A stretch of 61,102 nucleotides of DNA from Fidelibacterota bacterium (GTDB lineage Bacteria; Pseudomonadota; Alphaproteobacteria; Rhodospirillales; Rhodospirillaceae), in contig CAMDOZ010000004.1 of the NCBI GenBank assembly GCA_945903705.1, forward strand, positions 1 through 61,102. The letters run 5' to 3'. Both the position numbers and the translations under genes were made by a program. Below are positions 35,767 to 44,578 of this stretch, piece by piece (the stretch's first letter is position 1; each line of letters begins with the position of its first letter). Under the pieces are notes generated by a model. That model saw nothing but the letters and a program-made list of their open reading frames with translations. It did not search any database and was not told the DNA's origin.

Positions 35767-36738
35767 TCAGGCCGTCTTTTTCTTGAACAACGGCAGGGTG
35801 CGCAGCGGTGTTTCTCCCGGCACGGGAAAAGCCGGGCCCAGCACCTGACGCCATTCCACCGCCGCTTCGATGAGCTTTCCGGTCTTCAGATGATGATCAG
35901 CGAGTGTTACACGCCAATAGGCCGCCTTAGCCTTGCCGTGCCATCCGTCGCCGATTTCGAGAGCTTGCGCGCCGCCCGGCGGCTTTATCGCGCAAGGCGT
36001 ACGCTTACGGCCCCAGGCCCAGAACTCCACCAGCGCCCGCTCGAGTTCGTAGGGCCGAGGCGCGCCGGCGTAGAACTCCTGCGCCAGTTGCTCGAGCGCG
36101 AAGGAGCTGATGGATGCATCCACATTGGCGCGCCAGGCCTTCAGCGCCGTGAGCAGGAGCCGCGGCCGGCCGCCGTAGAGGCTGTCGGAAAGCCGCAAGG
36201 TCGCCGCTTCGGCGACCGGGCTCGAGATGATCCAACCGCCGGCCTGCGCGCCTGCGCTGGCGCCGGGAATGAGAAATGCTTGTCCATGCTCCCGCGCCGG
36301 CATCACCCGGATCTGTACATCATCCTGCGGCACGACGACGGCGTCGCCTTCCAGGAGGGTCCCAGGGAAGCGGCTCTTGAGCACCGCCCAGACGACCCTG
36401 AGCGCATCGCCGGCCTTGGCGGCGGCCAACTTTTCCGGCAGCAGGTACATCACGTCGATGCGTGAGATGGGCGCCAGCGCCGTGCGCTTGCCCACGCCGC
36501 CGACGACGAAGTGATCCACCGTGCCGTCGCCCCGGGGATAGAGCTCGCCCCTCAGCGCCGCGACCGCCGGCACGCAGGCGCCGCGGGCGACGCCGTAGGC
36601 CGCGTGGCCCGGCACGACGCGGCGCAAGAACACGCCGAAGCAGCTGCCGATCGTGCTCTGCACGTCATCCGGCGGGAAGCCGGAGATTTTTACCGGATCC
36701 GCCGCCGGCCGTTTTGCTAAGGCTGGAGGAACCGGCAT
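35767..36738 (-). CDS. CD-NTase/OAS-like nucleotidyltransferase-fold protein with degenerate active site
   Basis: 323 residues from ATG 36738 (MPVPPALAKRP); the same frame continues upstream into nrdJ, which is not real coding. The arrangement matches SMODS/OAS-type nucleotidyltransferases: a helix (YGVARGACVPAVAALRGEL), then the turn-strand FVVGGVGKRTAL (77-88) in place of the GS motif, APISRIDVMYLLP (89-101) in place of DxD, VQIRVMPARE (131-140) where the third Asp belongs, GGWIISSP (157-164), and the helical LLLTALKAWRANVDASISS core. But G-S is G-G, D-x-D is R-x-D, and the third Asp is Arg, so metal-dependent catalysis looks lost. No effector gene (Cap/patatin/NucC) is adjacent. I infer fold from pattern memory; function unknown. 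Confidence 0.65.
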   Translation of the reverse strand: MPVPPALAKRPAADPVKISGFPPDDVQSTIGSCFGVFLRRVVPGHAAYGVARGACVPAVAALRGELYPRGDGTVDHFVVGGVGKRTALAPISRIDVMYLLPEKLAAAKAGDALRVVWAVLKSRFPGTLLEGDAVVVPQDDVQIRVMPAREHGQAFLIPGASAGAQAGGWIISSPVAEAATLRLSDSLYGGRPRLLLTALKAWRANVDASISSFALEQLAQEFYAGAPRPYELERALVEFWAWGRKRTPCAIKPPGGAQALEIGDGWHGKAKAAYWRVTLADHHLKTGKLIEAAVEWRQVLGPAFPVPGETPLRTLPLFKKKTA

Positions 36739-36823
36739 TGGAACTATGAGCAGCCGCTCGTTGTGCCACCCAACGGCGAGCGTAGCGAGGCCGACTGTAA
36801 GAAACGTGTGGCCACAGAGTTCA

Positions 36824-39800
36824 TTATGAACACCCGCTGGTGGTTCCACACGTGTCGCATTTAAGGCACGTTCCGTTCCGCAGCAGTGTGAAGTTGCCGC
36901 AGTCGCCGCAGGCGTCACCCTCGTAGCCCTTGATGCGCGCGACTTGAACTGCGCTGCGCCGGGATTCGGTGACTTCCGTCACCCGCGTCACTTTCACTTG
37001 CTCCTCCGCAAAGGCTCCTTGCGCCAAGGCCCCTTGCGCTAAGGCCTGTGCGCCACTCGACATGGTCACAGTCGGCAGGGACGGGGAGCTAACGCTGGTG
37101 ACGGCGCTCGCGTTGCCTTGCTCGGCGCCGCCGCGGGCCGACGGCTTGAGGAAGTAAAGGTTCGACGAGCGAATGAAGGCTTTCGACACCGACTTCTCTG
37201 CAATCTGAAGCAGCTTGGCTGCCTTCTCACCTTCGCCCATGGCGTCCGGCAGCATATCGGCTTCGGTGGCGTGAGCGAGGTCGTTGCGGCCCAAGTAGCT
37301 CACCGCGAGTTCGCGGAACACATAGTCGAGCAGCGACGTCGCCATCTTGATGGACGAGTTGCCCTGCACCGCGCCCGCCGGATCGAAGCGGGTGAAGGTA
37401 AAGGCGTCGACGTATTCCTCGAGCGGCACGCCGTACTGGAGCCCGATGGAGATTGCGATCGCGAAGTTGTTCATCAGGCTGCGGAAGGCCGCGCCTTCCT
37501 TGTGCATGTCGATGAAGATCTCGCCCAGTTTGCCGTCGTCGTATTCGCCGGTGCGGATATACACCTTGTGCCCGCCGACAATGGCCTTCTGGGTATAGCC
37601 CTTGCGGCGATCGGGCAGGCGCTGACGCTCGCGCTGCACCACGCGCTCGATGATGCGCTCCGCCACGATCTCGGCGCGCGACGTCGCCGGCGCCTGGGCC
37701 ACCAGGGCGACCGCGTCTTCGTCCTCATCGTCCTCGATGTCCGCGTCGCTCAGCACTTGTGCGGCTAAAGGCTGCGAGAGCTTCGAGCCGTCGCGATAGA
37801 GCGCGTTCGCCTTTAGGCCGAGCTTCCACGACTTGGTGTAGGCCTCGCGGCAGTCGGCGATGGTGGCGTTATTGGGCATGTTGATGGTCTTGGAAATGGC
37901 GCCGGAGATGAACGGCTGCGCGGCCGCCATCATTCCGATGTGGCTGTCCGCCGAAAGGGAACGTGTCCCGATACGTCCGCAGGCGCTCGCGCAGTCGAAC
38001 ACCGGAAGGTGCTCTGCCTTCAGGTAGGGCGCCCCTTCGAGAGTCATCGCGCCGCAGACATAGGTGTTCGCCTGCTCGATGGCCGACTTGGTGAAGCCCA
38101 GGGCCTCGAGCATATTGAAGCTCGGATCGTCGAGCTGTTCGGCATCGAAGCCGAGCTTCGAGATGCAGAACTCTTCGCCGAGTGAATACTTGTTGAACAC
38201 GAACTTGATGTCGAAGGCGTCCTTCAGCGCGCCTTCGATGGCGTCCAGCGCTTTCGCATCGAAGCCGCGGTCGGCGAGCGACGACGGGTTGATGGCCGGC
38301 GCGCCCTTCAAAGTCCCACGGCCTAGCGCATAGGTGGCGATCTCGCCGATTTCCTTCTCGCCGTAGCCGAGCGTGCGCAGCGCCATCGGCACCATGCGGT
38401 TGATGATCTTGAAGTAACCGCCGCCGGCGAGCTTCTTGAACTTCACCATCGCGAAGTCCGGCTCGATGCCGGTGGTGTCGCAGTCCATGACCAGGCCGAT
38501 CGTGCCGGTCGGCGCGATCACGGTCACCTGCGCGTTTCTAAAGCCGTGCGCGGTCCCGAGTTCCAGCGCCCGGTCCCAGGCGAGCTTCGCGGCACTCACC
38601 AGCGCGCTGTCGGGACAGTCGGCGGCATTCAGCGCCACAGGCATGATGTGCAGGCCCTCGTAGCCGTCGTGGGCGCCGTAAGCGGCCCGGCGATGGTTGC
38701 GGATCACGCGCAGCATGGCGCTCGCGTTCTTGGCGTAGGACGGGAAGGGGCCGTGCTCCTCGGCGATCTCTGCCGAGGCGGCATAGGCGGCGCCCGTCAT
38801 CAAGGCGGTGATGGCGCCGGCCAGTGCGCGGCCTTCTTCGCTGTCATACGCGAGGCCGTTGGCCATCAGGAGGCCGCCGAGGTTGGCGTAGCCAAGCCCG
38901 AGCGTACGAAAGTCGTACGACAGCAGCGCGATTTCCTTGGACGGGAACTGCGCCATGACGACCGAGATCTCAAGCGCGAACGTCCACAGGCGCGTCGCAT
39001 GCTCGAAGCCTTCGACGTCAAAGCGGCCGTCGGCCTTGCGGAAGCTCATGAGGTTGAGCGAGGCGAGGTTGCAGGCCGTGTTGTCGAGGAACATGTATTC
39101 CGAGCACGGGTTCGACGCATTGATGCGCCCCGACTCAGGACAGGTGTGCCAGTCGTTGATGGTGGTGTCGTACTGGAGGCCCGGATCGGCGCATTGCCAC
39201 GCCGCTTCCGCGATCTTCTCCCAAAGCGCCCGCGCCTTGAGGGTCTTCACCGCCTTGCCGGTGACACGGCTGGTCAGCTCCCAGTCGGCATCGTCCGCGA
39301 CGGCCTTCAGGAAGTCGTCCGTCACCCGCACGCTGTTATTGGAATTCTGGCCCGAGACGGTGCCATAGGCTTCCGAATCCCAGTCCGTATCAAAAATCGG
39401 CAGTTCCAGGCTCGCGGCACCCTGCGCCGCGAGTTGCAGCACGCGCTGAATCATGGCTTCCGGGATCATCGACGCCCGGGCCGCCTTGATCTCCTTGCGG
39501 AGCTGCTTGTTGGCTTTCGGGTCCAGGCGCTTCGAGGAATCGATCCCGTCCCACGAACGGCAGGCCTTGAGGATCAGGTTGAGGTGTTTCGCGGTCATCT
39601 TCGAGCCCGCCACCAAGGCCGCGACCTTCTGCTCCTCGCGCACTTTCCAGTCCACAAAGGCTTCGATGTCGGGATGGTCGGCGTTCAGGATCACCATCTT
39701 CGCCGCGCGGCGCGTCGTGCCACCCGACTTGATGGCGCCCGCAGCGCGGTCGCCGATCTTCAGCCAGCTCATGAGGCCCGAGGATCTGCCGCCGCCCGAA

Positions 39801-40534
39801 AGCTTTTCACCATCGCCGCGCAGGTTCGAGAAATTCGTGCCCGTGCCGGAGCCGTATTTGAACAGGCGCGCTTCGCGCACCCACAGGTCCATGATCCCGC
39901 CGTCGTTGACCAGATCGTCCTTGATGCTCTGGATGAAACAGGCGTGCGGCTGCGGATGCTCGTAGGAGCTCTGCGCCGCCACTAGCTTGCCGGTCACATG
40001 ATCGACGTAGTGGTGTCCCTGCGACGGCCCGTCGATACCGTAGGCCCAATGGAGGCCCGTGTTGAACCACTGCGGCGAGTTGGGCGCGCACATCTGGTTC
40101 GCGAGCATGAAGCGCAATTCGTCGAAGTAGGCGTGTGCGTCGCGGTCGCTGTCGAAGTAGCCCGCTTTCCAACCCCAGTACGTCCAGGTGCCGGCCAGGC
40201 GGTCGAACACCTGACGCGCATCGGTCTCGCCGGCGAAGCGCTGCTCCTTCGGGAGTTCGGAGAGTTCCGCCGTGGCCGCGACCTTGCGCCACAGGAAATC
40301 CGGCACGTCGTCTTCCGCCACGGGTACGAGCTTCGCCGGCACGCCGGCGCGGCGCACATACTTCTGGGCGAGGATGTCGACGGCCACCTGGCTCCAGGAG
40401 TCGGGAACCTGCATGCCGTCCTGGGCGAAGACGACCGAGCCGTCCGGATTACGAATCTCGCTGGCCTGGGACCGGAATGTGATGCCCTGGTAGGGAGACT
40501 GTCCTTCGCTGGTGAATCGACGTGTGATCCGCAT
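36824..40534 (-). CDS. nrdJ: vitamin B12-dependent ribonucleotide reductase NrdJ
   Basis: 1236 residues, class II reductase. ATG 40534 ([18 protein letters not shown]) has an AGAGGG ribosome site and fits alphaproteobacterial NrdJ; an upstream ATG at 40576 exists. Conserved: [58 protein letters not shown] (active-site region), [20 protein letters not shown], and the C-terminal zinc/redox Cys motif [20 protein letters not shown] with a [11 protein letters not shown] tail. A short Ala/Gln/Gly repeat ([12 protein letters not shown]) lies before it. Makes deoxyribonucleotides without oxygen, using adenosylcobalamin. NrdR- and DnaA-like sites lie upstream. Confidence 0.96.
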   Translation of the reverse strand: MRITRRFTSEGQSPYQGITFRSQASEIRNPDGSVVFAQDGMQVPDSWSQVAVDILAQKYVRRAGVPAKLVPVAEDDVPDFLWRKVAATAELSELPKEQRFAGETDARQVFDRLAGTWTYWGWKAGYFDSDRDAHAYFDELRFMLANQMCAPNSPQWFNTGLHWAYGIDGPSQGHHYVDHVTGKLVAAQSSYEHPQPHACFIQSIKDDLVNDGGIMDLWVREARLFKYGSGTGTNFSNLRGDGEKLSGGGRSSGLMSWLKIGDRAAGAIKSGGTTRRAAKMVILNADHPDIEAFVDWKVREEQKVAALVAGSKMTAKHLNLILKACRSWDGIDSSKRLDPKANKQLRKEIKAARASMIPEAMIQRVLQLAAQGAASLELPIFDTDWDSEAYGTVSGQNSNNSVRVTDDFLKAVADDADWELTSRVTGKAVKTLKARALWEKIAEAAWQCADPGLQYDTTINDWHTCPESGRINASNPCSEYMFLDNTACNLASLNLMSFRKADGRFDVEGFEHATRLWTFALEISVVMAQFPSKEIALLSYDFRTLGLGYANLGGLLMANGLAYDSEEGRALAGAITALMTGAAYAASAEIAEEHGPFPSYAKNASAMLRVIRNHRRAAYGAHDGYEGLHIMPVALNAADCPDSALVSAAKLAWDRALELGTAHGFRNAQVTVIAPTGTIGLVMDCDTTGIEPDFAMVKFKKLAGGGYFKIINRMVPMALRTLGYGEKEIGEIATYALGRGTLKGAPAINPSSLADRGFDAKALDAIEGALKDAFDIKFVFNKYSLGEEFCISKLGFDAEQLDDPSFNMLEALGFTKSAIEQANTYVCGAMTLEGAPYLKAEHLPVFDCASACGRIGTRSLSADSHIGMMAAAQPFISGAISKTINMPNNATIADCREAYTKSWKLGLKANALYRDGSKLSQPLAAQVLSDADIEDDEDEDAVALVAQAPATSRAEIVAERIIERVVQRERQRLPDRRKGYTQKAIVGGHKVYIRTGEYDDGKLGEIFIDMHKEGAAFRSLMNNFAIAISIGLQYGVPLEEYVDAFTFTRFDPAGAVQGNSSIKMATSLLDYVFRELAVSYLGRNDLAHATEADMLPDAMGEGEKAAKLLQIAEKSVSKAFIRSSNLYFLKPSARGGAEQGNASAVTSVSSPSLPTVTMSSGAQALAQGALAQGAFAEEQVKVTRVTEVTESRRSAVQVARIKGYEGDACGDCGNFTLLRNGTCLKCDTCGTTSGCS

Positions 40535-40662
40535 GGGCTCGCCCTCTGAAACAACTGCTGTCGCCGGAAGCGACAAAAACGCCGCCGCGGCCGCATGATG
40601 CGGCCCCTAATGGCTTGGTATTCCAATCTTTTTTAGCGGTCCTCTGGGTCGCGCGCCCTTGA

Positions 40663-40709
40663 ACCCCATATGTGGGGGCCCCTCCGTGCGACATCCACAA
40701 GAGTAGGGG
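40663..40709. promoter_or_regulatory. pair of NrdR-like boxes upstream of nrdJ
   Basis: NrdR operators are two 16-bp boxes of consensus ACACwATATATAGTGT spaced 31-32 bp between centres. Here ACCCCATATGTGGGGG (40663-40678; C-ATAT-T-G core) and TCCACAAGAGTAGGGG (40694-40709, degenerate) are centred exactly 31 bp apart, about 130-175 bases upstream of the nrdJ start. The first box is a fair match and the second weak; the spacing is the strongest argument. NrdR represses ribonucleotide reductase genes when ATP/dATP is plentiful. Confidence 0.6.
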
Positions 40710-40741
40710 TTAACCCCCCGGCTTTCAAGGAAAAGCCCCCC

Positions 40742-40778
40742 TGTGGATAACGTGAATCCTCTAATCTAGTGGGGATAA
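40742..40778. promoter_or_regulatory. DnaA-box cluster upstream of nrdJ
   Basis: TGTGGATAA at 40742-40750 is a perfect DnaA box (TTATCCACA on the minus strand). TGGGGATAA at 40770-40778 differs by one base, and ACATCCACA at 40691-40699 by two. All lie within the 312-base gap between nrdJ and creA, which contains no other gene. DnaA is known to regulate nrdAB in E. coli; such a role for nrdJ here is inference. The gap also holds a perfect palindrome GGCCGCAT-G-ATGCGGCC (40589-40605) in the nrdJ leader. Confidence 0.55.
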
Positions 40779-40846
40779 CTCGGGCAGGCCTTGCACCGTT
40801 GTCCTCCCGGCGACACATCTGACTAATCCCGCTCTTGGAGGCCCCC

Positions 40847-41320
40847 ATGACCCGCTTCGCGCCCGTCCTTTTCCTCGCCGTCCTGGCGTTCGTACCGGCT
40901 TCGGCGCCCCGGGCCGAGGAGGTGGGCTGCGTCTCGACCACCTTCCGCTACCTGGGAGCCGCGAACGACAAAATCTGCATCGAGGCGTTCAAGGATCCGG
41001 ACGTCGAGGGTGTGGTCTGTCACTTGAGCCGCGCCGTCACCGGCGGCCTCAAGGGCGCGATCGGCCTCGCGGAGGACACATCCGACTCTTCCATCGCCTG
41101 CCGCCAGGTCGGGCCGATAACCTTTCCCGCCAACCTGAAGGAAGAAGACGAGGTCTTCGAGGAAAACCGCTCGCTCTTCTTCAAAGAGCTGCACGTGGTG
41201 CGCTTCTACGACAAACCCAACAATACGCTCGTCTATCTCAGCTATTCCGACCGCGTGATCGAGGGCTCACCCAAGAACGCGATCTCCACGGTGCCCATCA
41301 TGCCGTGGGCCGGGAAGTAG
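40847..41320 (+). CDS. creA: CreA family periplasmic protein
   Basis: A 157-residue exported protein (signal FAPVLFLAVLAFVPASAP). CreA landmarks: EVGCVSTTFRYLGANDKICIEAF-like start (residue 25 onward), DPDVEGVVCHLSRAVTGGLKG, IACRQVGPI, SLFFKELHVVRFYD, and TLVYLSYSDRVIEGSPKNAI. Four cysteines are present. The function of CreA is unknown. ATG 40847 is preceded by TTGGAGG; an upstream in-frame ATG at 40835 is less likely. Confidence 0.93.
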   Translation: MTRFAPVLFLAVLAFVPASAPRAEEVGCVSTTFRYLGAANDKICIEAFKDPDVEGVVCHLSRAVTGGLKGAIGLAEDTSDSSIACRQVGPITFPANLKEEDEVFEENRSLFFKELHVVRFYDKPNNTLVYLSYSDRVIEGSPKNAISTVPIMPWAGK

Positions 41321-41328
41321 GCGCGAAA

Positions 41329-41356
41329 AAGGCCGGCGCATTGCTGCACCGGCCTT
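41329..41356. terminator. bidirectional terminator after creA
   Basis: AAGGCCGG and CCGGCCTT form a perfect 8-bp stem with a 12-base loop. The A-rich run before it (GAAAAAGG) and the T-rich run after it (TTCTTTGG) allow termination of both creA and the convergent lipoprotein gene. Confidence 0.85.
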
Positions 41357-41372
41357 CTTTGGTCGAAGGAGG

Positions 41373-41885
41373 TTAATCCTTGGAAGTGCCGCTGGTCGTG
41401 GTCGTTCCAGACGCATCGGGACGATATTCCGGCCGCTGCCGCAGCTGCATTGCGGTCATCTCGACCTTCACCTCGTTGCCTGCGTCGACCGACTTCAGGT
41501 CGGACCAGCGGACTTCCACGTCGCGTCCGCCGAAGCCCATAAATCCGCCGACCGTCACGATCACGGCTTCCACACGTCCGCCACTATCGAGCAGAACATC
41601 GTCGATCTCGCCGATGGTCTGGCCGGCCGGGTCCTTCACGTCTGTGCCGATGAGCGTCGCAAGATTGACCTCGTGCGCCATCGGGCCGGTTGCCCGTGGC
41701 GTCGGCGCAACGCGCGCCGTTTCGGTGCGCTGCGTCGCGCGCGGCGGGATCTCTTTCGCCGTGGGCGAGGTGATGGGAGCGGGCCGCGGCTCTTCCATCC
41801 GGGCCGCCTCTCGGGGCTGGTTGTTCGCGCAGGCGGCAAGCGCGGCGACGGATGCGGCGCCGATCAAAACAGCAGTCAACTTCAT
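41373..41885 (-). CDS. PRC-barrel domain lipoprotein
   Basis: 170 residues from ATG 41885 (MKLTAVLIGAASVAALAAC), a lipoprotein signal with lipobox LAAC. A Pro/Arg/Glu-rich linker follows, then a PRC-barrel domain: VNLATLIGTDVKDPAGQTIGEIDDVLLDSGG-like strand order ending VIVTVGGFMGFGGRDVEVRW and DLKSVDAGNEVKVEMT. A longer frame to 41927 is less likely. PRC-barrel proteins of this kind are common envelope proteins of unknown function in alphaproteobacteria, often stress induced. The 232 bases upstream hold no gene. Confidence 0.85.
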   Translation of the reverse strand: MKLTAVLIGAASVAALAACANNQPREAARMEEPRPAPITSPTAKEIPPRATQRTETARVAPTPRATGPMAHEVNLATLIGTDVKDPAGQTIGEIDDVLLDSGGRVEAVIVTVGGFMGFGGRDVEVRWSDLKSVDAGNEVKVEMTAMQLRQRPEYRPDASGTTTTSGTSKD

Positions 41886-42117
41886 GAAAACCTCCAATGG
41901 TGGATCCAGTCCAACCCGGAAGGACAACGTCGCTTGAAAAAACCTGTTCCCGGTTGTTGTGCACCGATAACTTGCACGCTTCCCGCGGAACGCTTAATCC
42001 AGTAGAATAATCAAGTATTTAGCGAGTACCGCGCAGCGGTTGTCGCGCCAAAAGAAAAAAGCCATAGTGCGGCCCGCGCCCTTAGGGGCCGCGCAGAGTT
42101 CATGGAGTGAGCGGACG

Positions 42118-42471
42118 ATGAGTTTCGGGACGTGGCTGCATACCAAGCTGAACGGCGTAAAGGTCGGTGAGGACGCCTACGGCAACGTCTACTACAAGGC
42201 GAAGAAGCGGAAGCGTTTCGGAAACCGCGAAGAGCGTTGGGTGGTCTATAACGGCGAAGCCGAAGCCTCGCGCGTGCCGCCCGAGTGGCACGCCTGGTTG
42301 CACCACACCACCGATGCGCCGATCGCCACACCCGCGCGCCCATGGATCAAGCCGCACCAGCAGAACCTCACCGGCACGGTCGAAGCCTACTATCCGCCGG
42401 GGCATGACCTGCGCGGCGGTCAACGCGCCAAGGCCAGCGGCGACTACCAGGCCTGGACTCCCGAAAGCTGA
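42118..42471 (+). CDS. NDUFA12-family complex I accessory protein
   Basis: 117 residues from ATG 42118 (MSFGTWLHTKLNGVKVGED). Motifs NVYYKAKKR, RRFGNRE-like RFGNREERWVVYNGE and SRVPPEWHAWLHHTTD are the hallmark of NDUFA12 (B17.2), an accessory subunit of NADH:ubiquinone oxidoreductase shared by mitochondria and alphaproteobacteria. It sits on the membrane arm junction of complex I. First gene of a plus-strand series with two MCE genes and DUF2155. Confidence 0.95.
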   Translation: MSFGTWLHTKLNGVKVGEDAYGNVYYKAKKRKRFGNREERWVVYNGEAEASRVPPEWHAWLHHTTDAPIATPARPWIKPHQQNLTGTVEAYYPPGHDLRGGQRAKASGDYQAWTPES

Positions 42472-42479
42472 GCAGCTCA

Positions 42480-43001
42480 GTGCTCGCATCTGAGCAACGA
42501 GAGACAATCGTGGGCGGCGTAGCGGCTATCGTGCTCGCCGTGTGCCTTCTTCTCGTTGCGATCACCAATCGCGCTGCCCATAGCACCGACGAAGGCCTCT
42601 TCCACCTCATCGCGGATTTCGACCGGGTGGACGGCGTCCATCTTGGAACGCCTGTGCGCCTCGCCGGCATCGACGTCGGCACCGTCGCGCAGATGGGCGT
42701 CGATGGACGCAGCCGCGCGGTGCTGTCGTTCCGCTTCGACGGCGCGATCGACATTCCCGACGACACGGCCGCCGTCATCGAGACCGATGGCTTGTTTGGC
42801 CAGAAGTACGTCGAGCTCCGCCCGGGCGGCTCCGATCGCAACCTCAAGAACGGTGCGCGGATTTCCTTCACTCAGGATGCCGTGATCCTCGAGGATCTTG
42901 TGGCTCTCATCGTGCAACGTGCTAAAGCGGCACAAGCCGCCGCCCAGGCGGCCGCTTCCGCTCCTCCCGTCGAAGCCGTTTCTCCAGCGCCTGCGAAGTA
43001 A
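42480..43001 (+). CDS. MCE-domain protein, MlaD-like (first copy)
   Basis: 173 residues from GTG 42480. One N-terminal membrane helix (VGGVAAIVLAVCLLLVAIT) and one MCE domain (LIADFDRVDGVHLGTPVRLAG, IDVGTVAQM, DTAAVIETDGLFGQKYVEL, RPGGSDRNLKNGARI), ending with an Ala/Pro-rich tail. Such proteins form hexameric rings that hand phospholipids between membranes. It lies 3 bases ahead of a second MlaD-like gene, so there are two MCE proteins in tandem. The Ala-rich tail may be unstructured. Confidence 0.85.
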   Translation: MLASEQRETIVGGVAAIVLAVCLLLVAITNRAAHSTDEGLFHLIADFDRVDGVHLGTPVRLAGIDVGTVAQMGVDGRSRAVLSFRFDGAIDIPDDTAAVIETDGLFGQKYVELRPGGSDRNLKNGARISFTQDAVILEDLVALIVQRAKAAQAAAQAAASAPPVEAVSPAPAK

Positions 43002-43004
43002 TCC

Positions 43005-43496
43005 ATGACCCGACGCAATCCCATCGAAACCGTCCTTGGCGCCGTGGTGCTCGTGATCGCGGCCATGTTCCTGGTCTTCGCCTACTCGGCCTCGGACCTG
43101 CGCGCGGTTACCGGCTACGACGTCACCGCGACCTTCCTCAAGGTCGGCGGGCTGGAACGCGGAAGCGACGTGCGAATCAGCGGCATCAACGTCGGCACCG
43201 TCACCAATCAGCGCCTGGACCCGCAGACGTTCGAGGCCAAGGTCACCATGTCGATCTCTCCGGACGTCCAGCTTCCCGCCGATACGACGGCCGCCATCGT
43301 TTCCGATGGTCTTCTGGGCGGGAAATATATCAACCTCGTGCCGGGCCAAGCCCCCGAGCGGATCGCCGCCGGCGGTGCCATCTCGCGCACCCGCGACTTC
43401 CAATCGCTTGAAGACCTTGTGGGTGAGATCATCTTCCTCGCCACCAACAGCGGCGGTGCGGTGCCTACGGCGCCCACGATGCCTGCCCCAGAATGA
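43005..43496 (+). CDS. mlaD: MlaD-family lipid asymmetry protein (second copy)
   Basis: 163 residues. Membrane helix VVLVIAAMFLVFAYSA, then the MCE domain with ATFLKVGGLERGSDVRISGI, NVGTVTNQ, DTTAAIVSDGLLGGKYINL and the end SLEDLVGEIIFLATN. This is the standard alphaproteobacterial MlaD (outer membrane lipid asymmetry maintenance). The domain is similar in layout to the copy before it, so this is an old duplication. It overlaps the DUF2155 gene by ATGA. Confidence 0.93.
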   Translation: MTRRNPIETVLGAVVLVIAAMFLVFAYSASDLRAVTGYDVTATFLKVGGLERGSDVRISGINVGTVTNQRLDPQTFEAKVTMSISPDVQLPADTTAAIVSDGLLGGKYINLVPGQAPERIAAGGAISRTRDFQSLEDLVGEIIFLATNSGGAVPTAPTMPAPE

Positions 43497-43921
43497 ACAA
43501 AAAGCTCGCGGATAACGTGTCCATGAGACGACCCACCGTAAAGAGTCTGGCCTTCCTCGCGCTTGGTGCATTGTTCGCGGCGCCTGCGTCGGCCACCGAT
43601 ATCCCCATGAATACCGTGGTGTTCGGCAATCTCGACAAGGTCACGGGGCGGGTGGATACCATGTCGGGGCGGGTTGATATGCCGGCGCGGTTCGGCACCC
43701 TCGAGATCATCCCCCGCGCCTGTTTCGCCCGCCCGCCCGAAGAGCCGCCCGAGAATTCGGCTTTTGTCGAGATCTACGATATTCCGGAGAAGGGCGATAA
43801 AGTCAAAGTCTTCAGCGGCTGGATGTTTGCTTCCAGCCCCGCGCTTTCGGCCCTCGATCACCCAGTCTATGACTTGTGGGTGCTCCGCTGCGAAAGCAGC
43901 AAGGCTTCCAAGTCCGACTGA
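43493..43921 (+). CDS. DUF2155 periplasmic protein
   Basis: 142 residues. TVVFGNLDKVTGRVDTMSG, RFGTLEIIPRACFARPPEEP, FVEIYDI, FSGWMFASSPALSALDHPVYD and LWVLRC are DUF2155 signatures. ATG 43493 overlaps mlaD; ATG 43523 (MRRPTVKSLAFLALGALF) gives a more typical signal peptide. DUF2155 is nearly always next to mlaD and aat in alphaproteobacteria; function unknown. Its last 55 bases also encode the end of the convergent aat gene. Confidence 0.92.
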   Translation: MNKKLADNVSMRRPTVKSLAFLALGALFAAPASATDIPMNTVVFGNLDKVTGRVDTMSGRVDMPARFGTLEIIPRACFARPPEEPPENSAFVEIYDIPEKGDKVKVFSGWMFASSPALSALDHPVYDLWVLRCESSKASKSD

Positions 43922-44535
43922 GAGACCGGCCCTTTAAACTCACCCTTGCGTGCGAGCGCCGCGCCCAGCTGCGCGAGATATTCCTTCTGTGGAATCTCGA
44001 TGGCGCCGAAGGTCTTCAGGTGATCGGTGATGAACTGCGTGTCGAGCAGCGTGAAATCGCCCTTGATGAGAATGGCGCCCAGGTGCGCGAGCGCCACTTT
44101 CGACCCATCGGTTGCGCGGCTGAACATGCTCTCGCCGAAGAACGCCGCGCCCATGGCGAGCCCGTAAAGACCGCCGGCCAGCATCGGCTTTCCGTCGGCG
44201 TTATCGCGCCACACCTCGATGCTGTGCGCCAACCCGGCTTCATGGAGCTGGATGAACAGCTCCATGATGTGGTCGTTGATCCAGGTATCGGTGCGGACGG
44301 CGGTGCTTTCCGCGCAGCCTTCGAGCACGCCGGCGAAATCGGCGTTCACGGTCACGCGAAATTCCCCGCGCCGGAGGGTTTTGCGCAAAGACCGGGAGAC
44401 ATGGAACTGATCGAGGGGGATGACGCCGCGCAGCTTCGGCTGCACCCAGAACACGTCGGTGTCGTTGCGCGACTTCGCCATGGGGAAGACCCCATAGGCG
44501 TAGGCCTTGAGCACAAGTTCCGGGGTGATGGTCAC
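43867..44535 (-). CDS. aat: leucyl/phenylalanyl-tRNA-protein transferase Aat
   Basis: 222 residues. YAYGVFPMAKSRNDTDVFWVQPK is the classical Aat start (family form 'GYFPM'), with TWINDHIMELFIQLHEAGLAHS, GGLYGLAMGAAFFGESMFSR and DTQFITDHLKTFGAIEIP. It adds Leu or Phe to the N-terminus of proteins bearing Lys/Arg, marking them for ClpS/ClpAP. It converges on and overlaps DUF2155 by 55 bases. 43 bases separate it from accC upstream. Confidence 0.96.
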   Translation of the reverse strand: MTITPELVLKAYAYGVFPMAKSRNDTDVFWVQPKLRGVIPLDQFHVSRSLRKTLRRGEFRVTVNADFAGVLEGCAESTAVRTDTWINDHIMELFIQLHEAGLAHSIEVWRDNADGKPMLAGGLYGLAMGAAFFGESMFSRATDGSKVALAHLGAILIKGDFTLLDTQFITDHLKTFGAIEIPQKEYLAQLGAALARKGEFKGPVSQSDLEALLLSQRSTHKS

Positions 44536-44578
44536 GCCGTCCTCACACTCCCTACCGGAAGGCGAGGACGTGAGGACC

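Noticed and set aside
38546-39985. 479-aa plus-strand frame within nrdJ
   Set aside because: Antisense shadow of nrdJ, which has unmistakable motifs on the minus strand.
40691-40778. Chromosomal origin (oriC)
   Set aside because: Only two good DnaA boxes and no AT-rich unwinding region, dnaA, hemE, or parAB next to it.
41321-41345. Third sigma-54-like site (GGCGCATTGC)
   Set aside because: The spacing and the first element do not match; it is part of the creA terminator loop.
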